DNA of 64,000 nt, taken from contig JAWSUT010000007.1 in the NCBI GenBank assembly GCA_033549345.1, forward strand, positions 54,658 to 118,657. Direction: 5' to 3'. A model generated the notes under the pieces. It saw only the letters and a program-made list of their open reading frames with translations. It was not told where the DNA came from and made no database searches. Both the position numbers and the translations under genes were made by a program. Of this stretch, positions 44,291 through 54,100 are shown one piece after another. How positions within the stretch are numbered: the first letter of the stretch is position 1; each line of letters opens with the position of its first letter. This DNA is from JAWSUT01 sp033549345 (GTDB lineage: Bacteria > Bacillota > Dethiobacteria > Dethiobacterales > Dethiobacteraceae).

Positions 44291-44307
44291 TTTGACCTTT
44301 TCTGACT
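44291..44307. promoter_or_regulatory. CtsR operator
   Basis: On the minus strand AGTCAGAAAAGGTCAAA matches the CtsR consensus RGTCAAANANRGTCAAA-type tandem heptad (two heptads, 3-nt spacer) with one mismatch. It begins 8 bp past the -10 hexamer, covering the transcription start. Confidence 0.88.
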
Positions 44308-44315
44308 ATAGTTTT

Positions 44316-44344
44316 ATTATATCTGTTCCCGCCGGGTATGACAA
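44316..44344 (-). promoter_or_regulatory. Sigma-A promoter of ctsR operon
   Basis: On the minus strand -35 TTGTCA (44339-44344), 17-bp spacer, -10 TATAAT (44316-44321). The CtsR box follows immediately. Confidence 0.85.
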
Positions 44345-44492
44345 TCAGGCAGAATTACCGGGGACAACCCTGGCTGACTTTCTCAGACTTTCACTGTTAT
44401 TTTGCTCACACTGCCTTGTTTTTTTACGGGAGAAATTAAAAAAAACGCAGATTTGCGCTTTTTTTATAGATAAATTCTCTGGTATTTACTAT

Positions 44493-45215
44493 TTAGGGTA
44501 AAGCGCAGACACCTGTATCTTCCCCTTCCCAGGATACTTCGAGCATACCGGGCAGACGCAGTAATTGCTCCATCAGTCTGCGGGAACTAAAGTTAACGGG
44601 AATATTAACGGTAAGCTCTATCACAACGGTATCCGCTTTATACGCTTCCATGAAGTTGGATTCCGAAAGATTCACATTGGTAATACCAACACCATGATCA
44701 CCCAGAACAGTCCCCACACGGCCCAAAAGCCCCGGCTGGTCCACGGCACGAATCCAAAGCGACTTTTTTCTGCGCCCTTTGGCCAGCAGATCTTCCACAC
44801 GGGAAAGTGAAAATAGCGTAAGCAGCACAAGCCCCGTTGCTGTAACCGCTGCCAGATAAAGACCGATACCGGCTGCCAGCCCTACTGCCGCCACAACCCA
44901 GATGCTGGCGGCTGTCGTCAGGCCCCGCACCGCACTTCCCTGGCGCATAATTGTTCCCGCACCGAGAAAGCCGATGCCCGTAACAACCTGGGCAGCAATC
45001 CGTGCCTGGTCGCCGCGCACGCCCATTTCCCCGCCAAAACCGGCCGTTGAAACAATCATGACCAGAGCAGACCCGAGGCAGACAAGAATATGCGTCCGCA
45101 GGCCGGCGGGCCTGTTGTGCCTCTCACGCTCATAACCGACAAAACCTCCCAGTAGGCCTGCCAGAACAAGACGGAGCATTAATTCAACATTTGACAGTCC
45201 TGCCAATTCTGCCAC
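44493..45215 (-). CDS. MgtC/SapB-family membrane protein
   Basis: 240 residues from the GTG at 45215 (AGGTGA 5 nt upstream). Four or five membrane segments in the first 140 residues with the family motif LLGGFVGYERERHNRPAGLRT region and GIGFLGAGTIMRQG. A C-terminal ACT-like cytoplasmic domain (about 145-235) follows, with LGRVGTVLGDHGVGITNV. MgtC proteins are linked to magnesium homeostasis or ATP-synthase control; the exact role here is unknown. Confidence 0.88.
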   Translation of the reverse strand: MAELAGLSNVELMLRLVLAGLLGGFVGYERERHNRPAGLRTHILVCLGSALVMIVSTAGFGGEMGVRGDQARIAAQVVTGIGFLGAGTIMRQGSAVRGLTTAASIWVVAAVGLAAGIGLYLAAVTATGLVLLTLFSLSRVEDLLAKGRRKKSLWIRAVDQPGLLGRVGTVLGDHGVGITNVNLSESNFMEAYKADTVVIELTVNIPVNFSSRRLMEQLLRLPGMLEVSWEGEDTGVCALP

Positions 45216-45386
45216 AGGGCTCACCTCGCTTATGTTTTTAATTTAATTATATGTTATTGTATTTTTTTCGTCACGATCCGTCAAGCAGGAACGGCATTTT
45301 CAGGAAATGACAAGTTATTGTACCAGCATGATTCTTGATTTGACTGTAAAAACTATAACCAGACCAAAATAAAAGGTGGTGAAACT

Positions 45387-45563
45387 GTGGCTAAAAACAA
45401 AAAGAACCTTGGCAAGAAGGATTTTAAGAACAAGAAGTCTCAGGTTGCCCAGAATTGCAGCCGGACCGACCTGACAGACAGTGTTGAGTTTGCCAGTGAG
45501 CCCTTTGACAACGCTGACAAGAAAAAGTGTGCCCGCGACAAAAATAAAAACAACAATTGCTAA
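45387..45563 (+). CDS. 58-residue basic protein with EFASE motif (possible spore protein)
   Basis: This is the only plus-strand gene I support. GTG start with AAAGGTGG 7 nt upstream and a strong terminator 7 nt after the stop. The peptide begins MAKNKKNLGKKDFKNKK, contains SVEFASEPF in the middle and ends KNKNNNC, with Cys at 24, 48 and 58. EFASE resembles the recognition site of the germination protease GPR in small acid-soluble spore proteins (TEFASE type). The small size and Lys/Asn richness also fit a spore protein, but three cysteines are unusual. The function is inferred only. Confidence 0.65.
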   Translation: MAKNKKNLGKKDFKNKKSQVAQNCSRTDLTDSVEFASEPFDNADKKKCARDKNKNNNC

Positions 45564-45570
45564 TACCGGT

Positions 45571-45600
45571 AAAGAAGCGGAAATGATTTTCCGCTTCTTT
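45571..45600. terminator. Bidirectional terminator between convergent genes
   Basis: AAAGAAGCGGAAA (45571-45583), a 4-nt loop, TTTCCGCTTCTTT (45588-45600), followed by T on the plus strand and preceded by A on the left. It separates the plus-strand 58-residue gene from the minus-strand M24 peptidase. Confidence 0.88.
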
Positions 45601-45602
45601 TA

Positions 45603-46778
45603 TTATAGGATGACATGGCTGTCCGGCGTGAGAGAAATTTTTACAACACCGTTTTCTGTAACGTGCCAGGTATTTTCAATTCCCACAACGCCGAGACCGG
45701 GAAATGTAAATTTAGGCTCTACTGCCACCACCGTATCTTTTAAAACAAGATGCGGTGATTTTTTGGCCAAGATGGGGAATTCATCAAACTCCAGGCCCAC
45801 GCCGTGACCCACATATTTTGCCTGGGCATCGCCAAACCCCATAAAATGTTCGGCCAGATTAAACTTCTCTGCCACTGAACAAGCCGCATCAAAGATTTCA
45901 GCGCCGCTGATGCCCGGCTTTAACAGTGCACATACAGCTTCCTGAACTGCCAAAGACGCCTCAAAGGCACGCATCAGAGTATCCGGCAGCGCTCCGATTG
46001 AGTATAACCTTGTCTGATCGACAATGTAACCATTATAAATCCCACCGTAATCTACAGTCACAGGCTCGCCGGCGGCAATTTTCCTTCTGCCGGCACCCTG
46101 CGGCTGGGCCGCGGACAGGCCGACTCCGCCTGTGGGGCTGTCAAGAAAACTGGGGGCAGCGCCTTCGCGGCCGCTTAGCACATGGCCAAAGAACATTTCC
46201 TGATTAAACCCGCGCATTCTGGCCACACCCTGATGACCCATCCTGCGCAGGGCAAACTCCAGCCGGGCTGCCAGTTCAAGCTCCTCTACCCCCTCTGTCA
46301 ACAGCTGCGGTACGGCCCGGTGCAGAGCGTCTACCTGACGTGCCGCCTCCCGAAACTGCTCAAGCTCATACGCCGATTTAACCTGTCTGGCCTGCCGGAC
46401 ATGCAGGCTGGCGTCCGTTAGTTTCGTTCCGGCAAGTATCTCCGCCAGACGCAAATAGACCGCGGCCGGCAGCACATCAAGTTCCAGCCCCAAAAACGTA
46501 GGTTTATGGCCGTATTCAGCAAGCAGCGCCGGCAGTCCGGAAAACCCTTTCAATGTTGCAAATGTGATTGGTGATTCATCTTTTGCCCGCCCCATATTCT
46601 TTCTGACCAGCCCGAGGCTTTCTCCCTCCGCCGAGATATAGACATACTGACACTGCATTGTCCCGGAAAAATAATACATTGACATATTGTGGGCAAGAAG
46701 TATGCCGTCCAGGTTCGCACTGCGCAGCTTTTCCTGCAGGACACCCTTCCGTTGATTCAGTTCTGCCGAGGGAACCAT
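45603..46778 (-). CDS. M24 Xaa-Pro aminopeptidase-like metallopeptidase
   Basis: 391 residues from the ATG at 46778 (GGAGGTG upstream). An N-terminal creatinase-like domain (about 1-140), then a pita-bread M24 catalytic domain. Metal-ligand landmarks: VTVDYGGIYNGYIVDQTRLY (two Asp), GHGVGLEFDEFP (His) and VAVEPKF (Glu) near the C-terminus. It likely removes N-terminal residues before proline, or cleaves dipeptides. It has no clear partner next to it. Confidence 0.9.
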   Translation of the reverse strand: MVPSAELNQRKGVLQEKLRSANLDGILLAHNMSMYYFSGTMQCQYVYISAEGESLGLVRKNMGRAKDESPITFATLKGFSGLPALLAEYGHKPTFLGLELDVLPAAVYLRLAEILAGTKLTDASLHVRQARQVKSAYELEQFREAARQVDALHRAVPQLLTEGVEELELAARLEFALRRMGHQGVARMRGFNQEMFFGHVLSGREGAAPSFLDSPTGGVGLSAAQPQGAGRRKIAAGEPVTVDYGGIYNGYIVDQTRLYSIGALPDTLMRAFEASLAVQEAVCALLKPGISGAEIFDAACSVAEKFNLAEHFMGFGDAQAKYVGHGVGLEFDEFPILAKKSPHLVLKDTVVAVEPKFTFPGLGVVGIENTWHVTENGVVKISLTPDSHVIL

Positions 46779-46881
46779 GCTCCACCTCCATAATACGGAA
46801 TATTCTGTTTTCTTAACAGTTATATTTATATACGACGAGTGGCCCCTTCGTCCCTGCCGTAAGAAGCTCAATCGGGGAAAT

Positions 46882-47787
46882 TTATCCGTTCTGTTTTAGT
46901 TTGCGTAAAATGGCTGCTGCCGTCTGGTCTCCTTTGAGCACCGGAGCAAAAAGATCCCCCTTTTCATCCAGACGGGTCGTAATCGTCTCCATGGTAAAGT
47001 CCTGCGGTTTAACCTGCCCGGATTGTACTTCATCCCAGGTCAGCGGTGTTGATATACAGGCGCCGGGAACGGGCCGGACAGTGTATGGAGCGTTAATTGT
47101 TTTGCCCCAAAGGTTCTGCAAATAGTCCAGGTAGACTGTGGCACCACGCTTTTTCACCATCCTCTCCATGGTGGTAAGGCGCGGCAGTTTAACGTGGACA
47201 AGCCCGCAGATATAACCAATAATGTCCCGAACCTGCTCATATGTATAGCGCGGTTTTAAGGGGATATAAATTTGCATGCCGGATGCTCCGGACGTTTTGG
47301 GATATCCCCTAAGTTCCAGACTGTCGAGAACATCTTTGACTATGCACGCTGTTTCGATGACCGCAGTAAAATCCACACCCTCCTGCGGATCCAAATCCAC
47401 AATTCCCCAGTCCGGGTAATGAACCGTTTTTGTCCGGGAATGCCAGGGGTGGATTTCCAGGCAGGCAAGATTAGCCAGATACACCAGTGTCTCCAGATTG
47501 TTAACCACTATATAATCAATCACTCTCTCTTCGGAAGGGATTGGGAAAGTTTCCAGCCAGTCCGGGGCAAACGATGGTTTATTTTTCTGGTAAAAACGCT
47601 TGCCGGTTATTCCGTCGGGGAAACGCTGAAAATTACATGGCCTCTCTTTGAGAAATGGCAGTAAAAACGGCGAGATCTCAATATAAAAGGAAATGAGGTC
47701 ATGTTTCGTATACCCGTCGGCCGGCCAGAAAACTTTTTCCAGGTTGCTGAGTTTAACTGTTCTTTGATTAATCTCCAGCTCCGGCAA
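46882..47787 (-). CDS. LigD-type polymerase/primase domain protein
   Basis: 301 residues from a TTG at 47787 (GGGGGTGG 5 nt upstream). A stand-alone LigD polymerase domain: LSNLEKVFWPADGYTKHDLI at the N-terminus, catalytic DLDP within WGIVDLDPQEG, SGASGMQIYIPL and a C-terminal region with YTVRPVPGA and PLTWDEV. It fills ends with NTPs or dNTPs in bacterial non-homologous end joining. It overlaps neither neighbour and follows the ligase gene by 14 nt. Confidence 0.92.
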   Translation of the reverse strand: MPELEINQRTVKLSNLEKVFWPADGYTKHDLISFYIEISPFLLPFLKERPCNFQRFPDGITGKRFYQKNKPSFAPDWLETFPIPSEERVIDYIVVNNLETLVYLANLACLEIHPWHSRTKTVHYPDWGIVDLDPQEGVDFTAVIETACIVKDVLDSLELRGYPKTSGASGMQIYIPLKPRYTYEQVRDIIGYICGLVHVKLPRLTTMERMVKKRGATVYLDYLQNLWGKTINAPYTVRPVPGACISTPLTWDEVQSGQVKPQDFTMETITTRLDEKGDLFAPVLKGDQTAAAILRKLKQNG

Positions 47788-47801
47788 ATAAAGCCACCCC
47801 C

Positions 47802-48746
47802 TTATCCGAGAATGCAATCATCCGGTTCATTCCGCGTAAAGCCTTTAATGACCGGCTGGCGCATACGCAGGTCTTCAGTCCATTCCTGGAAATCCACAAG
47901 CGCCACCAGTTTGGGCTCCACCCACACTTTCCCCCTGCCCCCTGTGGCATTGGCAAAGGGAGGGGTTTTCCTTACAGATGCCTGCAGAAACGGTGAGAGA
48001 TGTACCAGGTCATTTCCGCTCAGGCCAGTAGCCACCCGGCCCAGATAAACAAACCGGCCATATCGGTATGCGCCGGCCAAAAGCGCATTGATTCTGCCGT
48101 CTTTTACAGTATAGCCTCCAATAGCGACAAGCTGCTTTTGTCTTACTTTAACTTTTTTCCATGCAGGATGCTTTCTGCCCGGGTAATACGGGGCATCTGC
48201 TTCCTTGGCCACAATTCCCTCCAGTTTTTTTTCACTCACCGCCGCAAAGAGTGCCTCGCCGTCGGTAAAGCTCTCAACCAAATGGACATGGTCGGTTTCG
48301 GGCAGAATTTCACCAAGAATGGCCTGCCTTTCACGCAGTGAACGGGACATTAAATTCTCACCTTTGAACCAGACAAGATCAAACACCATATAATTGACAG
48401 GTACTTTTTGCATCAGACGGCGGACCCTTGCGTCCTCGGGCAGACCGGACGCCGGCGTAATCAAGTCCCGCTCCAAGACCAGTGAAAAACTGGGCCGGCC
48501 ATCTTTTAATGCAACCAGCTCCCCGTCAAAAATTGCCTCATCCTCAAGCAATTCCCCAAGACAGGACAATTCAGGATAATGATCTGTCCGCATACGCAGC
48601 TGCCGGTTATGCAGCATCAACTTTCCACCGCCGACATGAGCAATAATCCGCACACCGTCCCATTTCATCTGATAAAGCAACTTTGGCCCGACAGGGACAG
48701 TTTTAGCCAACACCGGCCCCATGGGCCGAAAAGGTGTAAACAGCAT
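47802..48746 (-). CDS. ATP-dependent DNA ligase (LigD ligase domain)
   Basis: 314 residues from the ATG at 48746, one base after the ku stop (GGTGAATAGC upstream). The nucleotidyltransferase motif KWDGVR with the Lys that takes AMP is at about residue 27. FDGELVAL, MVFDLVWF, EGIVAKEAD and AWKKVKVRQ follow, and then an OB-fold. No polymerase or phosphoesterase domain is attached. It seals ends in the NHEJ pathway. Confidence 0.93.
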   Translation of the reverse strand: MLFTPFRPMGPVLAKTVPVGPKLLYQMKWDGVRIIAHVGGGKLMLHNRQLRMRTDHYPELSCLGELLEDEAIFDGELVALKDGRPSFSLVLERDLITPASGLPEDARVRRLMQKVPVNYMVFDLVWFKGENLMSRSLRERQAILGEILPETDHVHLVESFTDGEALFAAVSEKKLEGIVAKEADAPYYPGRKHPAWKKVKVRQKQLVAIGGYTVKDGRINALLAGAYRYGRFVYLGRVATGLSGNDLVHLSPFLQASVRKTPPFANATGGRGKVWVEPKLVALVDFQEWTEDLRMRQPVIKGFTRNEPDDCILG

Positions 48747-48747
48747 G

Positions 48748-49578
48748 CTATTCACCGGCTGCTTTTTTACGCCGCTTGCGTGCCGGTTTGCCTTCATTCT
48801 TATCTGCGGCTTTTTTTGCCACTTCCACAGATGCCTTAAGAGCATCCATCAAATCCACAACTTTCCCTTTTGCCGCCACTTCGGGAATGGCAATCTGCTC
48901 ACCTTCAATCTTGGCATGGATCATATCAAGCAGTTTTTTTCTGTATTCATCGGTGTACTTTTCCGGCTCAAACTCCGTAGCCAGATTTTCGATCAGTTCC
49001 CGTGCCATTTTCATTTCCTTATCATGCGGCTTGATTTCCCGGTCGAATCCGGGCAGTTGGGCCGGATTGCGGATTTCATCGGGATAAAAAATTGTTTCCA
49101 TTACCAGTAAGTTTTGATAGCCGCGAAGAACGGCCAGTGACTCCTTATTGCGGATAACCACTTTAGCCACGGCAATCTTACCTGTTTCCGCCATCGCCTG
49201 CCGCAAAAGGGCATACGCTTTTTCACCCGCCTCACCCGGAGCCAGGTAATAGGTTTTATCAAAATAAAGCGGGTCAATTTCTTCAAGAGAAACAAAGTCG
49301 ACAATATCGAGCGTTCGTGTCCGCTCATCAGGAATTTTATCCAGGTCTTCTTCATTAATAATCACAAAACGGCCGCTTTCATACTCATAACCGCGGACAA
49401 TGTCCTCCTGTGACACTTCCTGTCCGCACGCTGAGCAAACCCGCTGGTAGCGCAGCGGGGCCTGGCATGTCTTATGCAGATAACGGAATTTCACATCTTT
49501 TTGTTCCGTAGCAGGAAAAAGCTTAATCGGAATACTGACCAAGCCAAAACTGATGGCACCTTTCCAAATTGTTCTCAC
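48748..49578 (-). CDS. ku: Non-homologous end-joining protein Ku
   Basis: 276 residues from the GTG at 49578 (GGGGG 7 nt upstream). Starts with the invariant RTIWKGAISFGLVSIP; has LRYQRVCSACGQEV with a CxxC pair, VIRNKESLAVLRGY and a Lys-rich C-terminal tail (KPARKRRKKAAGE) that binds DNA. A homodimeric ring that recruits LigD to double-strand breaks. First gene of a three-gene NHEJ operon. Confidence 0.95.
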   Translation of the reverse strand: MRTIWKGAISFGLVSIPIKLFPATEQKDVKFRYLHKTCQAPLRYQRVCSACGQEVSQEDIVRGYEYESGRFVIINEEDLDKIPDERTRTLDIVDFVSLEEIDPLYFDKTYYLAPGEAGEKAYALLRQAMAETGKIAVAKVVIRNKESLAVLRGYQNLLVMETIFYPDEIRNPAQLPGFDREIKPHDKEMKMARELIENLATEFEPEKYTDEYRKKLLDMIHAKIEGEQIAIPEVAAKGKVVDLMDALKASVEVAKKAADKNEGKPARKRRKKAAGE

Positions 49579-49611
49579 AAAAAAACCCCCTTCCATCGTT
49601 TAGTGTCTGAC

Positions 49612-49648
49612 AAAAAAAAGGGGTCTATACCTTTACGGTACAGACCCC
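49612..49648 (-). terminator. Terminator of trxB-trxA
   Basis: On the minus strand GGGGTCTGTACC (49637-49648), a 5-nt loop, GGTATAGACCCC (49620-49631), then eight T. It lies 14 nt after the trxA stop and isolates the ku operon. Confidence 0.9.
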
Positions 49649-49661
49649 GGTCTCGCGATGC

Positions 49662-49997
49662 TTACTTAGCTCCCAAAGCGTCTTCAATCTTTTTGACCAA
49701 CTGTTCTTTGGGCACAAAGCCCACCTGCGTGTCAACAGGCTCGCCACCTTTGAAAAACATCAGCGTGGGAATGCTCATGACCTTATAATTTCCCGCGGTG
49801 GTTCTGTTTTTGTCCACATTTACCTTAACAATTTTCACCTTGCCTTCCATGTCCCGGGCAACTTCATCCAGAACAGGAGCCATCATCCGGCACGGGCCGC
49901 ACCAGGCCGCCCAGAAATCCACAACCACCGGCGTTTCGGATTTCAACACCTCATCGGCAAAATTTGCATCACCAATTTCCGTGACAAACTCACTCAT
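49662..49997 (-). CDS. trxA: Thioredoxin
   Basis: 111 residues with the active site WCGPC within VVDFWAAWCGPCRMMAP and the cis-Pro in SIPTLMFFKGG. A general disulfide reductase recycled by TrxB. Its ATG overlaps the trxB stop (ATGA), with AAAGGAGG upstream. Confidence 0.96.
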   Translation of the reverse strand: MSEFVTEIGDANFADEVLKSETPVVVDFWAAWCGPCRMMAPVLDEVARDMEGKVKIVKVNVDKNRTTAGNYKVMSIPTLMFFKGGEPVDTQVGFVPKEQLVKKIEDALGAK

Positions 49998-50944
49998 TTT
50001 TTATCCTCCTTTTCTGATTGTTCATCCAGATACCGGGCGGCGGAAATTGCCGCGACAGCACCGTCAGCCACAGCCGTAACCACCTGGCGGAGCACCTTAT
50101 CGCGCAAATCGCCGGCGGCAAAAACTCCCGGAATGGATGTTTCCATCGCTTCATTGGTCAGAATGTAACCCTGCTCGTTCACATCCAGGTCCCTGTGCAG
50201 AAATTCCGTGTTCGGCAGCAGACCCACATAAAGGAAAATACCATCAACACGAACATCCCATGTTTTATTCTGTGCTTTATCGTATAGAGTTACACTTTCC
50301 ACGTTAATGGTTCCGTTTATTTTTTCCACAACCGTGTTCAGGACAAGTTCGATTTTCGGATTCGCCCGGATCCTCTCCTGAAGAATGCTGATCGCCCGGA
50401 ACTCATCCCGCCTGTGCACAAGATACACCTTAGACGCAAATTTTGTCATCACCAGCGCTTCTTCCAAAGCAGAGTCGCCGCCGCCAACCACCATCACTTC
50501 ACGGTCCTGGAAAAATGAACCATCGCACGTTACACAATAGGAAACACCTTTTCCCTTAAGTTCTGCTTCACCCGGCACGTTCAGCGGGCGCCAGCGTGTA
50601 CCCGTGGCAATCAGCAAAGTGCGGCCGCGAAAAACGCCCTCCGTTGTATGTACTTCTTTGATGTCTCCATGCATCGAGACCGTCTCCACTGTTGCCAAAG
50701 CCATTTCCGCGCCGAACTTTCTTGCCTGGTCTTCGAGAAGCTGGCCAAATTCCAGTCCGCCGACGCCCTCGGGAAAACCCGGATAATTTTCCATCTTATC
50801 CGTTGTGGCAATCTGTCCGCCTGAGAGCATTTCTTCAATGACCAGAACGGACATCCGGGACCGGGAGGCATAAATTGCCGCCGTCAGACCGGCCGGGCCC
50901 GCACCTATCACAACTAAATCATACAGATTATCCTGGCGGGTCAT
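49994..50944 (-). CDS. trxB: Thioredoxin reductase
   Basis: 316 residues from the ATG at 50944 (AAGGAGG upstream). FAD site VVIGAGPAGLTAAIYA, redox-active CVTCDGSFF (CxxC), NAD(P) site VVGGGDSALEEA and the C-terminal FAAGDLRDK. It reduces TrxA with NADPH. Followed directly by trxA. Confidence 0.95.
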   Translation of the reverse strand: MTRQDNLYDLVVIGAGPAGLTAAIYASRSRMSVLVIEEMLSGGQIATTDKMENYPGFPEGVGGLEFGQLLEDQARKFGAEMALATVETVSMHGDIKEVHTTEGVFRGRTLLIATGTRWRPLNVPGEAELKGKGVSYCVTCDGSFFQDREVMVVGGGDSALEEALVMTKFASKVYLVHRRDEFRAISILQERIRANPKIELVLNTVVEKINGTINVESVTLYDKAQNKTWDVRVDGIFLYVGLLPNTEFLHRDLDVNEQGYILTNEAMETSIPGVFAAGDLRDKVLRQVVTAVADGAVAAISAARYLDEQSEKEDKK

Positions 50945-51129
50945 AAACTTCCTCCTTATATACCTTAGGGGTGTATATTTTATTCTACCAGACAGCGCCG
51001 TTTCACACAAGCGCTACAGCCACGACTACCTCTTACCTGCTCCTCTGCCAGGTGTTGCGCCTGCCCGGCTTCTATTTTATTGTAGCAGAAGAGTCCCCTG
51101 ATGCAAATAAAAATACGCTTAACAAATTA

Positions 51130-54100
51130 TTAATACTCCTGCGTCGGGCTTACAGCAGGGGCCGGGCTTACCAGTTGGTATCGGCAAAACGGCGAATCCG
51201 AAACAGGAGAAATCCCATCAACCCGCACAATCACATTACAGGGACTTGTGTCGTCGGTGCCGGCGGTATGTGTTTCTTTTTTACTGCCGTCAGGCAAGTA
51301 AACGGATACGGTAGTCCTGTAGTTTTGTACCGTCGTATTATGATCAAGCACAGACACGCTGACATTTGATGAATCTCCCTCCTGCGGCGCTGTTACCCGC
51401 AGGTGCAGTTCAGACTGCACAAAAACACATACCGTATATTGCATATCCTTGTTTTCTGCCGTACGCAGCACAAGCCGCCACAGGCCCGGTTTTGGCTTAT
51501 TTTTTTTATAAATAAGATGCCCGCTTCCTTCCTGGCGGTAGTACAAACTGCTGTTAGGGTGGACATAACGGCCATCGGGTTCACGCAAGTGCACACTGAG
51601 TTCGTCGTCTTGGCCCGGTTCACAGGTATGCCTTTTAGGAACTTGTGGCCAGGAAAAAACAAATGTAACTTCCCTGACACCTTCATCGATCAGAGCCAAC
51701 GTCTCCGAATACCCTCTGGCTGTGGTCAGTGTCCGGTTTAAAACCACATCTTCTCCTGTGAGCTCTGCCCGAATATAATTGCACACGGAAGGAAGCCATG
51801 CTGTATCCGGCACATAATAATACCGGCCGCCACTGTCTGCTGCCAGCTTTGCCAACAAATGATGATTTGCCCCTATGCCAAAAGCACAGGCATAGACGGC
51901 AGCTGAGCTAACCGGGGGCCGGGAATTTGCACAGAACCTGCATGTATTACTGCCCCCCTTGGAAAATAGGAGAACTGCATTTCTGCCAGGCAGATTCGCA
52001 AACAACTCATTTGCCGCTGAAAGGGCGGCGGCACACGAAATGCACGCCCGCCGGCTGTGTTTTAACAACATTCTGGCACTGGTCAGCCTGTGCGCCGACC
52101 TACCCGCAATGGTACGCAGCGCCCTGGCCCGGTCAGCGCTGCAGGAATCACCCGCCACGCCGATTAGTCCCACCCCGTCACCGGGACGCAGGGAGACAAG
52201 GAACTGCTTGCCTGCAACCTTTACCTCACTGCCAATATCCTCTCCCTCACAGCACTGTTCGATTACAGGCACCACAGTGACGGGGTTAGCCGTCACACGT
52301 TCTCCGTTATCGATTACCAGCGAAAAGTCCTGCCAGTTCTCCCTGCAGCCAAATGGAGGCCGGGCTGCAGCCCTTAGTGCTGATGCAACCACACGGATCT
52401 CATAGATCCCCTGGGGTTGCCTCAGGTAAACACACTCCACATTGTTACTGTTATCATAGTCCGCCCCTACCCGTGAATAGCCCCGCTTCATTGCATTCCC
52501 CTTATAAAGGCGGTGTTCCCCGCTTACCTCCCTAACCTCCAGATCCAAATCGTTAACCAACGTGCTGCCGCTTCCCACGGCAGCGGCAGGGTCAGTCCAG
52601 GCCAGAGTAACCCGCAGGGGAAACTTTGCGTCCACAGGAGCAACCTGCATAATATACTCCTGTCCGCTGGCTGTAAACACATGCTCCCCGTCTAGAACAG
52701 TAATTTTTCCCCGGTTTACCGCCGGTGACTGCAGGAAGATATTATTCAGCGTAACGCGCCCCCACCCCTGTACATTATCCGGCAAATTCCCAAGTGGATG
52801 CGGTGCCAAAGCCGATAGCAGCGGAGCAGCGGGCGCTGTGGGGCTGGAACTCCCCTTTAAGCGAACATAAAGAGTTTTTTCCCGGAAAGAGTAGTACCAC
52901 TCTCCGGCCCGCAGCAGTCCTTCATCCGTTCGCTGACAAAGCACCTCAAACCCACTAAGTACGAGCAAAGGCAAATACTCGAGCGGGCGGCAGTATCTTC
53001 CGTCCTGTAGATCCGTCCAGCCTATGTTATTTTTTTTATTCCCGTTCAGACAGCGCCAGTCCTGGCCGCCGGCCTGGTCTTCCGCTCCGTTTACCAGTAG
53101 CGCTTTCAGGAGACTCGGACTGGGATGCCGCCCTCCTGTACCCGCCTGCCACCATTCAGTAATAACGGCACAGGCACCGCTCACAAGTGCTGCAGACATC
53201 GATGTACCTGTCATAAACACATATGAACTTTGTTTTTTGGCAGGGTTTTTTACATCTTTCTGCACTGTACCGGTTATGGGTGTACGGCGAGAACCGGGGG
53301 CCAGTGCCGCCGCAACGTCGGTTCCCGGTGCAACTACCGTGGGTAGAACCCTTCCGTCTTTGGCCGGCCCCCGGCTTGACGCGCCAAACACTCCGCGGAT
53401 ATCTGCGCAGTGGAACCGTTTATCCGTCTGCCAGCCAAGGGAATTGCCGACGACGATGACATTTTTGGCTTCTTTGGGTGGTGTTATGGAATAGGGCTCC
53501 GGGCCGCTGTTGCCGGATGAAAAAACGATGGTGACGGGGCGGGGCCTGGCATATCCGGGGACAGCATCACAGACAAGCCTGTCAAAAGTGCGGGCTGCCA
53601 GTGTGTAACCGTCTCCTGTGCCGCTTCCCGCGCACCAGCTGTTATTAATGATTGCGGCACCCCGTATTACTGCATCCCTGACTACAGCGGCCCAGTCAGG
53701 AGGCCACGGCCCGGCCAGTATATTCTGATTAATATATTCTGCGTGCGGTGCCATTCCCTGGCCCCGAAGAAAGCCTTCGTTGTCTTTCTGTCCGGTTACG
53801 GCGCCGCCCACCGCAATGGAAGCGACATGGGTACCATGGTCCACACATTCACCGGAGTCAGGTGTTACCCTGTAATCAACAAAGGCATACTGTCTTCCGC
53901 GCAAATCGGCATGGCCCAGCCGGTTTTGTTCCCGGTTGGCATCCACACCCGTATCACAAATTGCAATTTTCACTCCGCTGCCGCCTGCCAGGCCGAGACT
54001 TTGCAGCCAACCGCCATAACCTGGCAGCGGCGCCCTGTGGGGATACAGCCTGTTATCTAAATTCCCGGCCGCAATCTGTGCTTCCCTTTCTCCTTCCAAC

